Under the pieces are notes generated by a model. It made no database searches. It worked only from the letters and a program-made list of their open reading frames with translations, and was not told the origin of the DNA. DNA of 64,000 nt, taken from positions 4,264,501 through 4,328,500 of the forward strand of contig OW051470.1 of assembly GCA_932521025.1 (NCBI GenBank). The letters run 5' to 3'. Positions 35,185 through 45,789 of this stretch are shown piece by piece. The translations under genes were made by a program, and so were the position numbers. The DNA is from Oscheius onirici. Its lineage: Eukaryota > Nematoda > Chromadorea > Rhabditida > Rhabditidae. Numbering within the stretch: position 1 is the stretch's first letter; each line of letters opens with the position of its first letter.

Positions 35185-36911
35185 AAGAATCCAATGCAAA
35201 TAAACTTTTTAATTCATCCTTTTCATTTTTATTCACCCTTTCGAGAAAAACTACATTTCGAGCTCTGGTAGGGAGGGGCTTCATTCAGTTTAGTATCGAA
35301 CAATGTCACGGGACATGAAATTGAAAGACAGACGAGAATAATTGTTGGATAATGATAGGGATGTGTGGAGAGACAACAGAGAATAACGTTACGAGAGGAA
35401 GAACGAAAACGATACAATATCGTTTACAAGTAAATTGATTTACGGGAGCTTTGGTGCGAGATGAGAAACTTCGACTTTGGGCGCGTCCTCGGCGTAGATT
35501 GACTGACCGGAACTAGAAACCGAAATGAATCTTGGGATTTGCCAGTCGCCGGTGCGGCTGCAAATTACTGTAGACCGTCGCTTCCCGGCGGGACCCATCC
35601 AGCCTTCCTCCCTTTAACCACCGCTCGAAATATCACTTTTCGCTTCATTCCCTTCGATTCTCATCTCGTCCATTACGAGAAAAACTACATTTCGAGCTCT
35701 AGTAGGGAGGGGGTTCGTTCGGAAATAGGTCAAAGACGGAGGATATGGGCAAGAAAAATTGACTTGACAGGCAGCGTGCTTCACCTCGTTCCTTTCCTGG
35801 TTTTCTGCTGGGACGAACTAATGCTTGATCGGCCTGCTGTACAGCAAATATCCTCGAATTTCTCGAAGTAGACCAATATAGTAGGGCTGTGAAACTTCTC
35901 GCAACCATTTCCGTCAACGATCCTCTTACTGTCGGCGGCCGACCAGACTTCTGAAAACACGGCGTTGATGTCAGAAAATTGGGCCCCCCCCCGTCCAACT
36001 TCGAGACTTGTGACTTCATCCTGACTTCCAGGTGTTCCTCATCTGCGGCTCGCAACAGCGTTTCGCTCGTCCAACATGGTCGTCTCGTCCTCCAAGTTCC
36101 TCAGAGGATCTTCATTTAGCAGCTCCTTGAACTTAACTTTGAAATCAAACTGTACTTGATAGACTTGTGTATCAGCTTCACTTCTTCCTTCTTCTTAGAA
36201 ATCGCAACGGGAGCAGGAGACAAGTGAACGCTGGCGACGGCGCTCTTTACCTCGGTCGAGATTCTATCCGACATCCTCTCCGCGTACATCTCCATGAGAC
36301 TCGCAACGGAGGCGTCCGCATGACGCGGCACATCGTCCACGCAACCGGCGTTGCTTGAAACCTGTGGTTTTTAATTGTGAAGAAGAAATTGGAGAAAAAT
36401 AGAAAAACAACGTGATACTAGAAACCGAAAAGCCGGAATGAATCTTGGGATTTGCCAGCTGCAAATTACTGTAAACCGCCGCTTCCCGGCGGGACCCATT
36501 CAGCCTTCCTCCCTTTAACCACCGCTCGAAATATCACTTTTAATTCATCCTTTTCATTTTTATTCAACCTTTCGAGAAGAAACCAGAGTCTTTCTTTGCC
36601 TTCTCTGTCCAGTTTTCCGGTTGTCGGAGAATTTGGGGGCCGTGAGAATCTTTCATACAGGAATTTACAAATTTACGAATTTTTTAAAGTTATAATCGCA
36701 GATCTTTTGAAAAGATGACCAATAGCCAAGATACAAGGAAAAACTCGTTTATTAGAACAAAAACCACGGGGAGAACAAATGGAAGACGATTTTATGCATA
36801 GAAATAAAGCTGCGGAGCAGACGGAAATATAAAGCGAGAAGAGGAATGTATCAATTGAGAAAGGGAAAGTGGGCAATAGGCGAAAATCGCGAGTTGTTTC
36901 GTTTTTGTTGT
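35185..36911. repeat. duplicated blocks; one possible orphan ORF
   Basis: A block of about 125 bases (35517-35643) containing CGCTTCCCGGCGGGACCCAT recurs at 36418-36541. TAATTCATCCTTTTCATTTT occurs at 35211 and 36540. ACGAGAAAAACTACATTTCG with GAGCTCTRGTAGGGAGGG occurs at about 35240 and 35675. Between the copies, minus-strand 36340-36030 encodes DDVPRHADASVASLMEMYAE, an Ala/Lys-rich stretch and FKELLNEDPLRNLEDETTML, bounded by splice-like signals. It could be an exon pair of a small gene carried between the duplicates, or a gene fragment. I cannot identify it. Confidence 0.5.
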
Positions 36912-39023
36912 TTAGATTGGCGGAAGACGTTCGATGATGGCGCGAGTCATGGCGGCAGCCCGAGCAGCCGCATGAGCCTAAAATATAAAGATTATCTTCA
37001 ATTTCTTGTCAACACGAACGAACCTGCCACTTGCGACTAGCTCGACTTTGTCCGTGTTGGTAGTCAGCAACACCGCGAATCAAAGCCCACGAGCCGATTC
37101 TCGATCCGACAATAGCGGCTACGACGGAATCGAAACCAACATCCAGAGCACGGAGATGGTATTCACTGCTGAAGCGTTCCCTGATTTGACCGATGTTGTC
37201 CTCGTCAGTCTCTGCTCCCTCCGTAGCCAGCTTTTTCAGATTGGCCATAGCACCAACGCTTCCAAGATGGATCTAAAGACAATGCTTCAAAACTAAGATT
37301 TTAAAAAGACACCTGGAATCCTTTTCTTTGCTGATTTGGATGCGGAATAACCATCATTTGACCGCCAGCGGCTGGGATAGCCAAAATGTCAGTGCTCGGG
37401 TCTGGAGCGGAGAAATCGAGATCTGTAACAAATGAATTACTTCACCTCGAGGAAAAAGGATACCACCAGACTCGAAGCAGAGTTTGCTAACAGCTTTGGC
37501 AGTGAAATCGTTCCAATCCGTCATAATCTCTCCATCCTTTTCCAGTACAGTCTGTTCCACAATTGTGCTCTCGGGATTCCATTTCCTGACAGCGAAACCG
37601 GTCAAAACTTCAGTCTTCCTGTCAACGATAAGATCATGCGAATATACATAGGCGTCTGGTCGTCGAGCACTGACAATGACATCTCCTGAAACAATTCAAT
37701 AAAGTTATTTTTGCTCATGTCAAAAGTACCAAGTCGAGCGTGGAGGGAAGCGTCGGTGAAGTGAGGTACGGCTCCACCAACGCCGACGACAAAAACATGC
37801 TCAATGTGTTGGAAGTTGCCAAGAAGTCTAAAAAAAGAAATGAATGAAAATACAGTAAAAACCTGGTTGTAATTGAGCCAGCACTGGTAATGGCTTCGCG
37901 AGAATCTCCAATGATAGCCAATTTGGTCGCAACAACTCGATGGCTTCCAATTCGGCCCAAAGTGTAAATATTGGAGTCTCCGCCAGATTTATACTGAAAA
38001 TGGCTGTTAATGAAACGAGTGAACTGAAGAGTACCTTATGTATGACGGAACTATCTTCAATGAGCGCGTCGACAGCCTGCTTTTCCACGAAAAGACAAGT
38101 AATGATGGCTACGGTGGGATGACCGGACGAACTGCCAGAATGTTTCTGTTGGGTTACGGCATCGACATTTCTGGTATCAACACGAATCCATTCATCGTCC
38201 ACACGACGGACGATTCCAGAAGCTTCCAGCTCAAGCAGATATTTCGTTGCTTCTTCCGTAGTGCATCTCAACGACTCGGCTATCAGACCAACCGTCAGAC
38301 CATTTGGATATGCGTGCTCGAGAACTTCTTGGACGTGTCCGGCAGTAACTTCTTCCACTTCAGAACTCGAATCTAAACGGATTAAAAAAAAATCATGGGT
38401 GGAGCCGGACTATACCGTATTGGGCAGCTTCGGGAATTACGACCTTCTCTTCTTCGGCTACTATCTTGAAATCTACCCCGACACGCTCGATTTCGTAGAA
38501 TCCCTTCTGCATCAGGATAAGAACTTTCTTCAAGAACGAAGTATAATCTGAGCATGCAATGTGGCCATAAAAAAGATAACTTACCCGAGGGAAGGTTGTT
38601 GACGAGTTGTCGGAAGAAAGCGTGAACTATTTCACGACCAGCGGTTACATCAGAACGCATGTAGAACTCGAGACAACGACGTTCCTGTTTCGTCTTTTGG
38701 CCATCGCTGATGCCTACAGAAAAGCTCAGCTCGACATCTGGCTTGCGGCCTGCAAACTAGAACTAGAAATGTTTTTAGAAGAAAGACGAACCTTCGGAAA
38801 AGGTACCCATTTTGTAGACAACAATTCCCATAAGAGGTCCAGCAGCCATATGAAGGAGTTTTTCACTGTCGAAATCCATCTCTCTGAAGACAGGAGATGA
38901 GAAACTGAAAGCAACAGCAACAAACCTATGAATCTGAACGGTACTATGCTCATCCGATTGACGAGTTGGTGTCAAGACGACTAGTGACTGAAACTGAAGC
39001 GATGGTCCTTCTGAGGCAGTCAT
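36912..39023 (-). CDS. winged-helix + nucleoside-phosphorylase-fold protein
   Basis: The protein has three parts. An unrecognised N-terminal domain of about 150 residues (MTASEGPSLQFQSLVVLTP; MDFDSEKLLHMAAGPLMGIV) comes first. A winged helix follows (TAGHVQEVLEHAYPNGLTVG, LIAESLRC, YLLELEASGIVRRVDDEWIR). The rest is a PNP/UDP-phosphorylase (MTAN-like) fold: VAIITCLFVEKQAVDALIED, YTLGRIGSHRVVATKLAIIG, HIEHVFVVGVGGAVPHF, LGDVIVSARR, then SWALIRGVADYQHG and RKWQAHAAARAAAMTRAIIE. The last two blocks match the RG(I/V)xDY...WQxxAAAxAA end of this superfamily. The family's ME-type ribose-binding motif reads DVGFDSVVAAIVG here, so catalysis is doubtful. There are about eight short introns. A regulatory role with nucleotide sensing is inference. 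Confidence 0.78.
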
Positions 39024-39797
39024 TTTCGACTACTTATTACCTGCAAACAAGTTATTTCTTTAGGGTAATGAGAACTAGATCGAACACAAACAGCTGAGAA
39101 AAAAGGTGGGAAAGGAGGAGCAATGGAACAGTGAATTAGTAATCGTCTGAACATGAATCAGCGATTAGAAAAGTAAACAAACAGAGATAAGGGATGTAAG
39201 AAGGCGATTCGAAAGATTGTGAAATTTTTAACACACGGAAGCCAATAACGCTCTTTAGGGGTGCGGGAGGGAGCAATTGACCAGTGGCCTCCCCTCACTT
39301 CATCACTCTTATTGTCAATAGAAAATTGTCGGATTCACACTCGTTTGTTTCTTTCTTCAATTCGACAATATTTTTGGACTACTTTTAATATGTTTCAAAG
39401 ATAGAACATAAAACAACAGGCATTGCAAACTAGTGTGAACAATTCTGCTTGATTAAGCACAATGCAAGTTATGAAGAAACCAAAACTGACAACGGCCATG
39501 AATTTATCGACAAAAACAGCGGAACGGAAGCAACGAACGAGGAAAGAGGTTTTTCCCTCCTTACAATTAGAATCGTCCAACATCCAATGAATCGAAAAAG
39601 CTCACTTTCCTACAAAATATTTGCGGTATGTTTATGGAAACAGCAAATCTATAAACAAACATAAAGATTACTTCTGTGTCAAAACTGGTGAAATTCGAGG
39701 AGAAAACAATAAAAATGAGCGAATGTTGGGAAAAGGGATGAATACAGATTGCTTTCAAACATGATGAATTCGCGCCCGAGCAGTGTTACGGTATGTT

Positions 39798-40200
39798 TAG
39801 ACATGTGCGCTTGGACCGGCTGGGAAAAAAGTTGCCTTCAGTGTGGTGGGCAAAAGAATTTCAGCACGCTTTTTTTCTGTTTTTTTTTGTGTTTCCCCAG
39901 TCATTGTGAACAAATACCGACTAGCACAGAAAAAAAAGTTAAGCAAAAAAGACAAATCCACAGATAAAAACAAAAAATAAGACGAAATTCGCGAAAAAAT
40001 CGACAAAATTCGTGTTTTTCGTACGAAACTTCAATTTTCTTCGCTGATTCATCTTCTTTTGTCTAACTTTTGTACTAGCTGGAATTTGTTCACAACGACT
40101 GGGGAAACATAAAAACCCCAGATAAAAAGCGTGCTGAATTTCTTTTGCCCGCCGCACTGAAGGCAATTTTTTTCCCAGCCGGTCCAAGCGCACATGTCTA
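39798..40200. mobile_element. hAT-like MITE with 8-base target duplication
   Basis: The left terminus TAGACATGTGCGCTTGGACC and the right terminus GGTCCAAGCGCACATGTCTA are exact inverted repeats, with arms continuing for about 75 bases. GGTATGTT flanks both sides (39790-39797 and 40201-40208). Element length is 403 bases with no coding capacity. A TAG-initial terminus and 8-base duplication fit the hAT superfamily. Confidence 0.87.
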
Positions 40201-41133
40201 GGTATGTTCAAAACAAAACATTGAACCGGCTTGGTATTGGCCAGTAAATACAAAGAGTATTTCTGGAATAGTGTTTTACTGTAACCAGTCATTCTCAAGA
40301 GATGACCACTCGCCCTTGTGTATCTCCTGTTTGAAAAAGGACTCTTTTCTCGCTGCGATTGTTTGTCGGACGCTCGCTGCTCAAGTGTCTCCGGACATTG
40401 GCTTGTAACCCAAACCGCTCTTTACAAGCTGAAACAAGCGACTGTCGAATCTCCTTCACGCTCCCGTCAATTGACCGCCTTTCTCTGCCTGTATAATGAA
40501 TCCATTCGCGCCTTCCGCAATCTGCTTCTCCATCTTCTTGTCCATGTTTTGTCATTAGATATGAGAACTCGCTTCGGATTAGTCGTCTCACCGATTTGGA
40601 CCCTCTTTGGCAGATTCCCAGATGTTCTTTCTGCAAAAAAAGTCCCTCTTGTTCTCTCTTTAGATAGAAACGTATCTCTAACTCTTCTAAATATCATAGG
40701 AGAAAGGCTTGCTTGAGTAGCCGAGAATGACTACCGACCGGTCCATCTCCTTCTCGTCATAATCTATGCGAGAATAGTATTGGAGGCCAAGGACACTCTG
40801 ACGGGTCGGCTATACCGCGCTATACCGTCTTCTTTACGTTTTCCTATTTCTTTGTCGGAAGAATCTCTTCTAGTTCACAGCTCACTGCTCCGTGCAAATT
40901 CACAGATGGTCACTTTATACTTTAAAATCATTCACCATTCTCTACCCAAATTCTTTTTCACCCTTTTCATTATTCATATCTCTTACGAAGACGTAGGCTT
41001 TTCAAAGTCTGGAATAAAAAAAGATTCCGTTGCAAAGCCCTAGGGGATTGATGGCCTTCGTTCCGCGATAGAATCTCTGGGATGGCGCACACTTGCAACA
41101 AGGGTCACCTGACCTGTACTGTTTCTCTGTCTG

Positions 41134-41140
41134 TATAAAA
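41134..41140 (+). promoter_or_regulatory. TATA box candidate
   Basis: TATAAAA lies about 35 bases before a pyrimidine/CA-type stretch (TTGACGCTTGCCATCAGAAC) and 62 bases before an ATG with adenine-rich context. Spacing fits a focused RNA polymerase II promoter. Downstream is only a 37-codon frame. Confidence 0.35.
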
Positions 41141-41201
41141 GGAACCGCATTCTCTTTCCCTCGTCAATTGACGCTTGCCATCAGAACTTCAAACACCAAA
41201 A

Positions 41202-41315
41202 ATGCTCAGAAATCGCAAGAGATTGTCAGCAGTTTGTATCCAGTTGTCTGAACACAAGTCTGATCAAAGTGTATCACCATCATTGCAAGATTCGAACCCT
41301 CGACTGTCCAATTAA
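41202..41315 (+). CDS. 37-residue mini-ORF behind a TATA box
   Basis: The frame begins MLRNRKRLSAVCIQLSEHKS and stops at 41313-41315. The context CACCAAAAATGC is favourable. The peptide has no signal sequence or known motif. It could be the first exon of a longer gene, a micropeptide or chance. Confidence 0.25.
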   Translation: MLRNRKRLSAVCIQLSEHKSDQSVSPSLQDSNPRLSN

Positions 41316-41713
41316 TATGGGAACACTCCGCACTGAACCATTGTGTATTTTTTCTCCACTCATTAGACTATCCAATAGTGTTCTGTCTCTGTTGCAATTC
41401 AACTAATTGCACCGACAACAAACGGACGACAATAGGAACAGACGGGAGAGACAGGTTGTTGCGCCATCGATCTGCGAGGAGGCGCCTACTGTTTAGGAGA
41501 AAGTTACCACTCTTTTTGAAGAATTTGGGGCGTCCGTACGGTTTGATAACCGTCAGTTTCACTTTTCACGCAATTTTACTGAAATCTTGACTCGTCATCC
41601 CCTTTTGCCTTTTCCTGCGGAATCACCTTTCCCATTTCTTCACTGTCCTTCTCTTATTAGCCATTTGTTCCCAGTCTCTTTTTCGAGAGTAAAAGCAGTT
41701 GGTTTCAGTGTTG
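41316..41713. other. gap before PTB gene, nothing recognised
   Basis: About 400 bases contain only short open frames. An acceptor-like GGTTTCAG at 41701-41708 lies six bases before the chosen ATG of the PTB gene. Confidence 0.45.
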
Positions 41714-43597
41714 ATGGTGCTTCCGCTCTGTCGCTGCCGTGTTTTGTACATCGGTTCGTCAGTTCCGACCATCACAAAAGATGGTCTTCAGGGTATTCAA
41801 CAGCCTTTGAGAGAACGTTATCCCGTGGAAGACACTCCCGAAACTCGAGGAATCGACTCATGGTTTGATCAGTCTCCATGGTTAGTAAGACAATTGTAGG
41901 CTGTCAGTCTGGTCAAATGGAATTCTTTTGGAATATATTGAAGGAGACAAGAAGAGCGAGAGCATCTTCTTCCCAATCAACACACTCCATTATTGTGCTG
42001 CTGTTCGTTATGTCAATGTGACAGGATATTCAGTCGAAGGTGGGGGAGAAAGGTTTCTCCCTTTGGACAGTCCATTCGCCGACCTTCCTGACTCTCCTCA
42101 TCCACCCATTTTTGCCGCAATTCTCAGAAGAACTACTGGAGTGAAAGTTCTCGAATGTCACGGATTCATCTGTAGCAATGTCAAAGCGGCAAATGCCCTT
42201 GTCCGTTGTTGTTTCCATGCTTACGCCGACTGTATGTATCTGAAAATGGACGAAAAGATGCCAGGACTCAAAGCAATCAAGGTAATCACAAGAAGAGAAT
42301 CTCTAAACCGTGTTTTCAGAACCAAGAAGGCAGCACGGGAGAGCGTTCTCCAGCCAGTCCTCACAGCGAAGAAGACATCTCCGTCGAGGCTGAGGATCAT
42401 ATGGAACGACGGGTACGTATCATTAATCCACATTGGCTGTCGACCCGACGGCCCAGTTTTCGATCGGTTGAACGAGTGAAAAAGTTTTCCGGCCGCAATT
42501 CGGACACGTCTGTTGAAAAGGGCGCGACCAAATGGCACTTACCACTCGGAAAGTTTAGGCGCCTTCTGGCTGGGAACGTCGTCAGCAGGAAGAATATGGG
42601 GAATATGACAGTGTCTCGATCAGTTCCAGTATGTTGAGAAAGAACAAGGCTTCGTCGGAAAGTGGTCAGTCAATGGTCATTCTACCATCAATAGGTTTTT
42701 CAGGAGCTCGGTACAATGCTCTCGTACCCTTTGAAGGTCCTGGACCTCGTCGATCTGGCTCAGACGCAGATCTGTCTTCTTTCCGCGATACTCGCTTCCC
42801 TCCCTTCATGCCGCCTCCTCCACATCGTCTTCCTCCCGGAATGTTCCCCCCTCCTCAAATGTTCCGTGGTGGACCTCCTCCATTCCCTCCTCATTTCTTC
42901 CCTCCTCCGCCAGGACACTTCCCTCCACATCCTCCTCCCGGAGCTTTCCGTGGCCCTCCCCCTTTCTTTGGACCGCCGCCTCCACATCATCGAGGCTTCT
43001 TTCATCCTCCTCCCTTTCCTCCACACTTCATGCCTCCCTTCAGACCACCTAGTCCCGAAGCAACTGGACCCATCATTACTGGCCCTGAGAGCATCTACGG
43101 CACTATGAGACGCAGTGCGTATGAGGAGCCAGCCTATGTCTCCGGCGGTCCTCCTGAGAGTTCTTATCAGCCGTCAAACTTCAATCAAGGCCAGTATGAG
43201 GCCTATTACGATACTTTGAAGAAAAAGGGAGACAAGGTTGGAGATGGTTTCTTTACAAAATTATGGTATTTTGCAGGCAAATGTAACAAGTAAAGACATG
43301 TGGGAACAGTACGAGGCTGGTATCTACAAGAAGCCCCATCCACATGAGAAAGCCTTCTCGAACACTATCAGGTATGTTCAATTCCGATCTGAATTTAAAT
43401 GATATTCAGAGAAACTGCTGAGCGAGAAACGATGAGTGCAACACTTAAGAGAAGTGGGAAAGAAGAGGCAGTGACACAGACAACTACAGCTGAGGTTTTT
43501 CTTTCTGAATAGAGAGACCAAGTTGTCTTAGGTTCTCCGACCCGATACTCCTCCAGTCGACTACGATGCCAGGAACGGTGGTGTACGTGCCCACTGA
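41714..43597 (+). CDS. PTB/PID-domain protein with proline-rich tail
   Basis: The N-terminal half is a phosphotyrosine-binding fold: CRVLYIGSSVPTITKDGLQG (strand 1 and helix), LSVWSNGILLEYIEGDKK, IFFPINTLHYCAAVRYVNV, and the C-terminal helix KAANALVRCCFHAYADCMY. This resembles PID proteins of the FAM43/adaptor type. The tail is strongly Pro/Phe/His-rich (FPPFMPPPPHRLPPGMFPPP, with many similar repeats, 42790-43060), then an acidic/basic end finishing RPDTPPVDYDARNG. It may act as a scaffold binding SH3 or WW domains. The first intron is predicted to be only 19 bases (41881-41899). The boundary of an intron between about 42412 and 42558 is uncertain. Confidence 0.75.
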
Positions 43598-43837
43598 ACA
43601 TTGCCTTATTTTGCCTAATGATGCCATTTCTGTGATACCCCGCTGTTTATCTGCATTTAAAGACAAAATGAACATGTACTTTGCTACACATACAATTGAA
43701 CATTTTTGGAAAGGGAACTGATAAGAAGACTCCGGTCATTATACGAACTCTTTCTTCGGTTATCTTAATCCAAGAGAACAAAGACAGCAGGGACACTTTA
43801 AAACAGCTGTCCCGACGAGAGAGGGAGTCTTTCCAAG

Positions 43838-45022
43838 ATGAATCTTCTTCTTTTAGTTCTGCTGACCGTATGTTCTGCCAGAAAACGTAACGTTCACAAA
43901 GCTTATTTCAAAAAACGATCAGATTTAGTGCCTAAGTTTGCAGAACAACTGTCAGGAGATGAGCTAGTCGATTATGTTAATAGTCGACAGTCTTTTTTCA
44001 AAGCTGTTAAGCACGACTTTACTCCAGAAGAAATGCTCCAAAGGGCGATGGACAAGAAGTATCGAGAACCAATGACTACAAACTTTGCCAAAGAGATTGA
44101 CTCAATCAAGGACGAACAGATCCCGGTCAGCTTTGATTCCAGGGAACATTGGTACAACTGTCCGTCCATTGGAGCTGTCAGAGACCAGGCTCAATGTGGT
44201 ATTTTGTCGTCTAACTAATCAGAGAGTATCACTGCATTCAGCGTCTTGTTGGGCATTTGGAGCAGCCGAAGTGATCAGCGACAGAATTTGTGTTGCTTCC
44301 AACGGCACTCTTCAACCAATCATCTCTCCGGAAGATATTCTCACCTGTTGTTCTGCTTGGCAATCAAACTGTGGAAGCTGCGATGGAGGATATCCCGATT
44401 ACGCTCTCAATTTCTATAGTGCTAAGGGCGTCGTGACAGGAGGGGGTTATGACTCAAAGATTGGTTGCAAGTCATACGCCTTCAGTCCCTGCAGTTCTCA
44501 TAACGGATACTATTATGGACGATGCCCATCCAGCGTTGCAACTCCAGCGTGTACAGAATCCTGCGATGAGAACTACAAGGTCACTTACGCCAAAGACAAA
44601 CACTTTGGCACACCTAGCTACCGAGTACAGTCCTTTAATGTAGCAGCCATCCAGAAAGAAATAATGACGAATGGTCCTGTCATCGACTGTTTTGATCTCT
44701 ATTCAGATATGTACAACTACAAAAGCGGAGTGTATGTGGTAAGCAGGCAGAGGTTCCGAAAAATTTGAATTCTTAGCACACTGCTGGCAGTTATCTTGGT
44801 GGACATTGTGTAAAGTTGATAGGATGGGGTGTTGATACGGACGGGACTCCTTATTGGACAGCTGCCAACAGCTGGAATAGTGACTTTGGAGAGAATGGTA
44901 CAGAAAGTTGTCTAATAATAAAACAATACTCTTCAGGGTTCTTCCGAGTGATTAGAGGACTGAACGAAGTGAGCTTCGAGGAGTTTATCTACGCCACCAT
45001 CCCCACCATTCCTACCAACTGA
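43838..45022 (+). CDS. Cathepsin B-like cysteine protease (C1A)
   Basis: Signal peptide MNLLLLVLLTVCSA is followed by a propeptide with FTPEEMLQRAMDKKYREP. The mature enzyme begins near IPVSFDSREHWYNCPSIGAV. The active-site Cys lies in QCASCWAFGAAE after splicing (usual family form CGSCWAFG). The His is in GGHCVKLIGWGVDTDGTPYW and the Asn in ANSWNSDFGENGFFRVIRG. The CCSAW...CGSCDGGYPDYAL stretch matches cathepsin B. In the occluding-loop region the usual His-His pair reads Ser-His (CSSHNGYYYGRCP), which may weaken dipeptidyl-carboxypeptidase activity. The four exons are joined by introns of about 38-45 bases. Likely lysosomal, gut-luminal or secreted. Confidence 0.93.
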
Positions 45023-45091
45023 ATCTGAGTTATTGTACATAGCCAAATTGTAAATTGTGCATAAATCCGTTATATTTGACAAGATAGGATT

Positions 45092-45536
45092 TCAAACTTG
45101 TGTTGTTCGTCTTTCGTGGCACTCGCGCTCGTCTTTACTCAGCCCATCCGGCTCTTTTTTCTCCGGTTTCCGGCGGAAGACCATTCCAAGAATGCAACAA
45201 CAACAACAAAAGATTAGAAGCAGTACAACCACAATTGCTACAACTCTGAACTTTAAGGTGATTCTAGGACCTCTCTCACTCACATCAGTTCTATTCGCCA
45301 ACGCTGACAACAGTCGTCTAATTGACCACAACATTCATAATAAAACAACCAGTCGCCCGGAGGACATCTCCTAAAACTTTATCATTTACTGTTTGAAAGC
45401 AAAGTAATACAAAGTAAGAAAGGGCATACCTGGGAGCTGGTTGAGGTCTATCGAAATACCACTGTCGATAACAAACTAAATCGGATAGAACAGAAGGAAC
45501 GAATAGTAAAAATAACTGTAGCTGGTCGTGGGCCAT
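45092..45536 (-). CDS. small Cys-rich single-pass membrane protein
   Basis: Three exons give about 117 residues. The signal peptide MAHDQLQLFLLFVPSVLSD is followed by a short Cys-rich ectodomain (RRCPPGDWLFYYECCGQLDD, then CCQRW), one transmembrane helix running into a Cys cluster (VVAIVVVLLLIFCCCCCILG) and a charged cytoplasmic tail (RRKPEKKEPDGLSKDERECH). The layout resembles WBP1/VOPP1- or Shisa-like proteins common in nematodes; family membership is by appearance. The second intron (donor GTGAGTGAGAG, acceptor GTTCAG) was chosen to keep the helix in frame. The gene is tail-to-tail with the cathepsin gene, about 70 bases apart. Confidence 0.62.
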
Positions 45537-45789
45537 CTCGAATATGAGTCAGAACGAGACACGCATGCGCGGAAACTGTTCTTGAGGCAAACAGCCACCG
45601 ACAATACGATTTACAACCGAGTACAAACAGCCCGACTCTTCTGTACATTTGATAGTCATCTTACAGAAAAGAGGCATTCTCTCCAATGGTTGTTCCAAAG
45701 GCCTCTGGCCTTATCCCCCAGCCTCGACATCCGGGTGGACGGCAGCGTTGTTTCTCTCGCGTCTCGGCCTCGTTTCATTTCGATTTGGC

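Larger units (their letters stand above)
39024..41201. other. intergenic, transposon-bearing
   Basis: No gene is recognised. A 403-base element with an 8-base target duplication occupies 39798-40200. The plus-strand open frame at 40318-40716 (132 codons) is the longest in the interval but has no family resemblance and no clear ATG context; I treat it as chance. A TATA-like box follows at 41134. Confidence 0.5.

Noticed and set aside
40318-40716. 132-codon plus-strand open frame
   Set aside because: No family resemblance, no ATG in good context and no exon partners. Frames this long are expected by chance in a window of this size.
41281-41345. Minus-strand tRNA-like sequence with A box TGGTTCAGTGCGG and B box GGTTCGAATCT
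   Set aside because: T-stem pairs are mostly wobble or mismatched and the acceptor ends do not pair.
42760-43026. Arg/Glu-rich minus-strand open frame
   Set aside because: It is the antisense shadow of the proline-rich tail of the PTB protein; the biased codons suppress stops.
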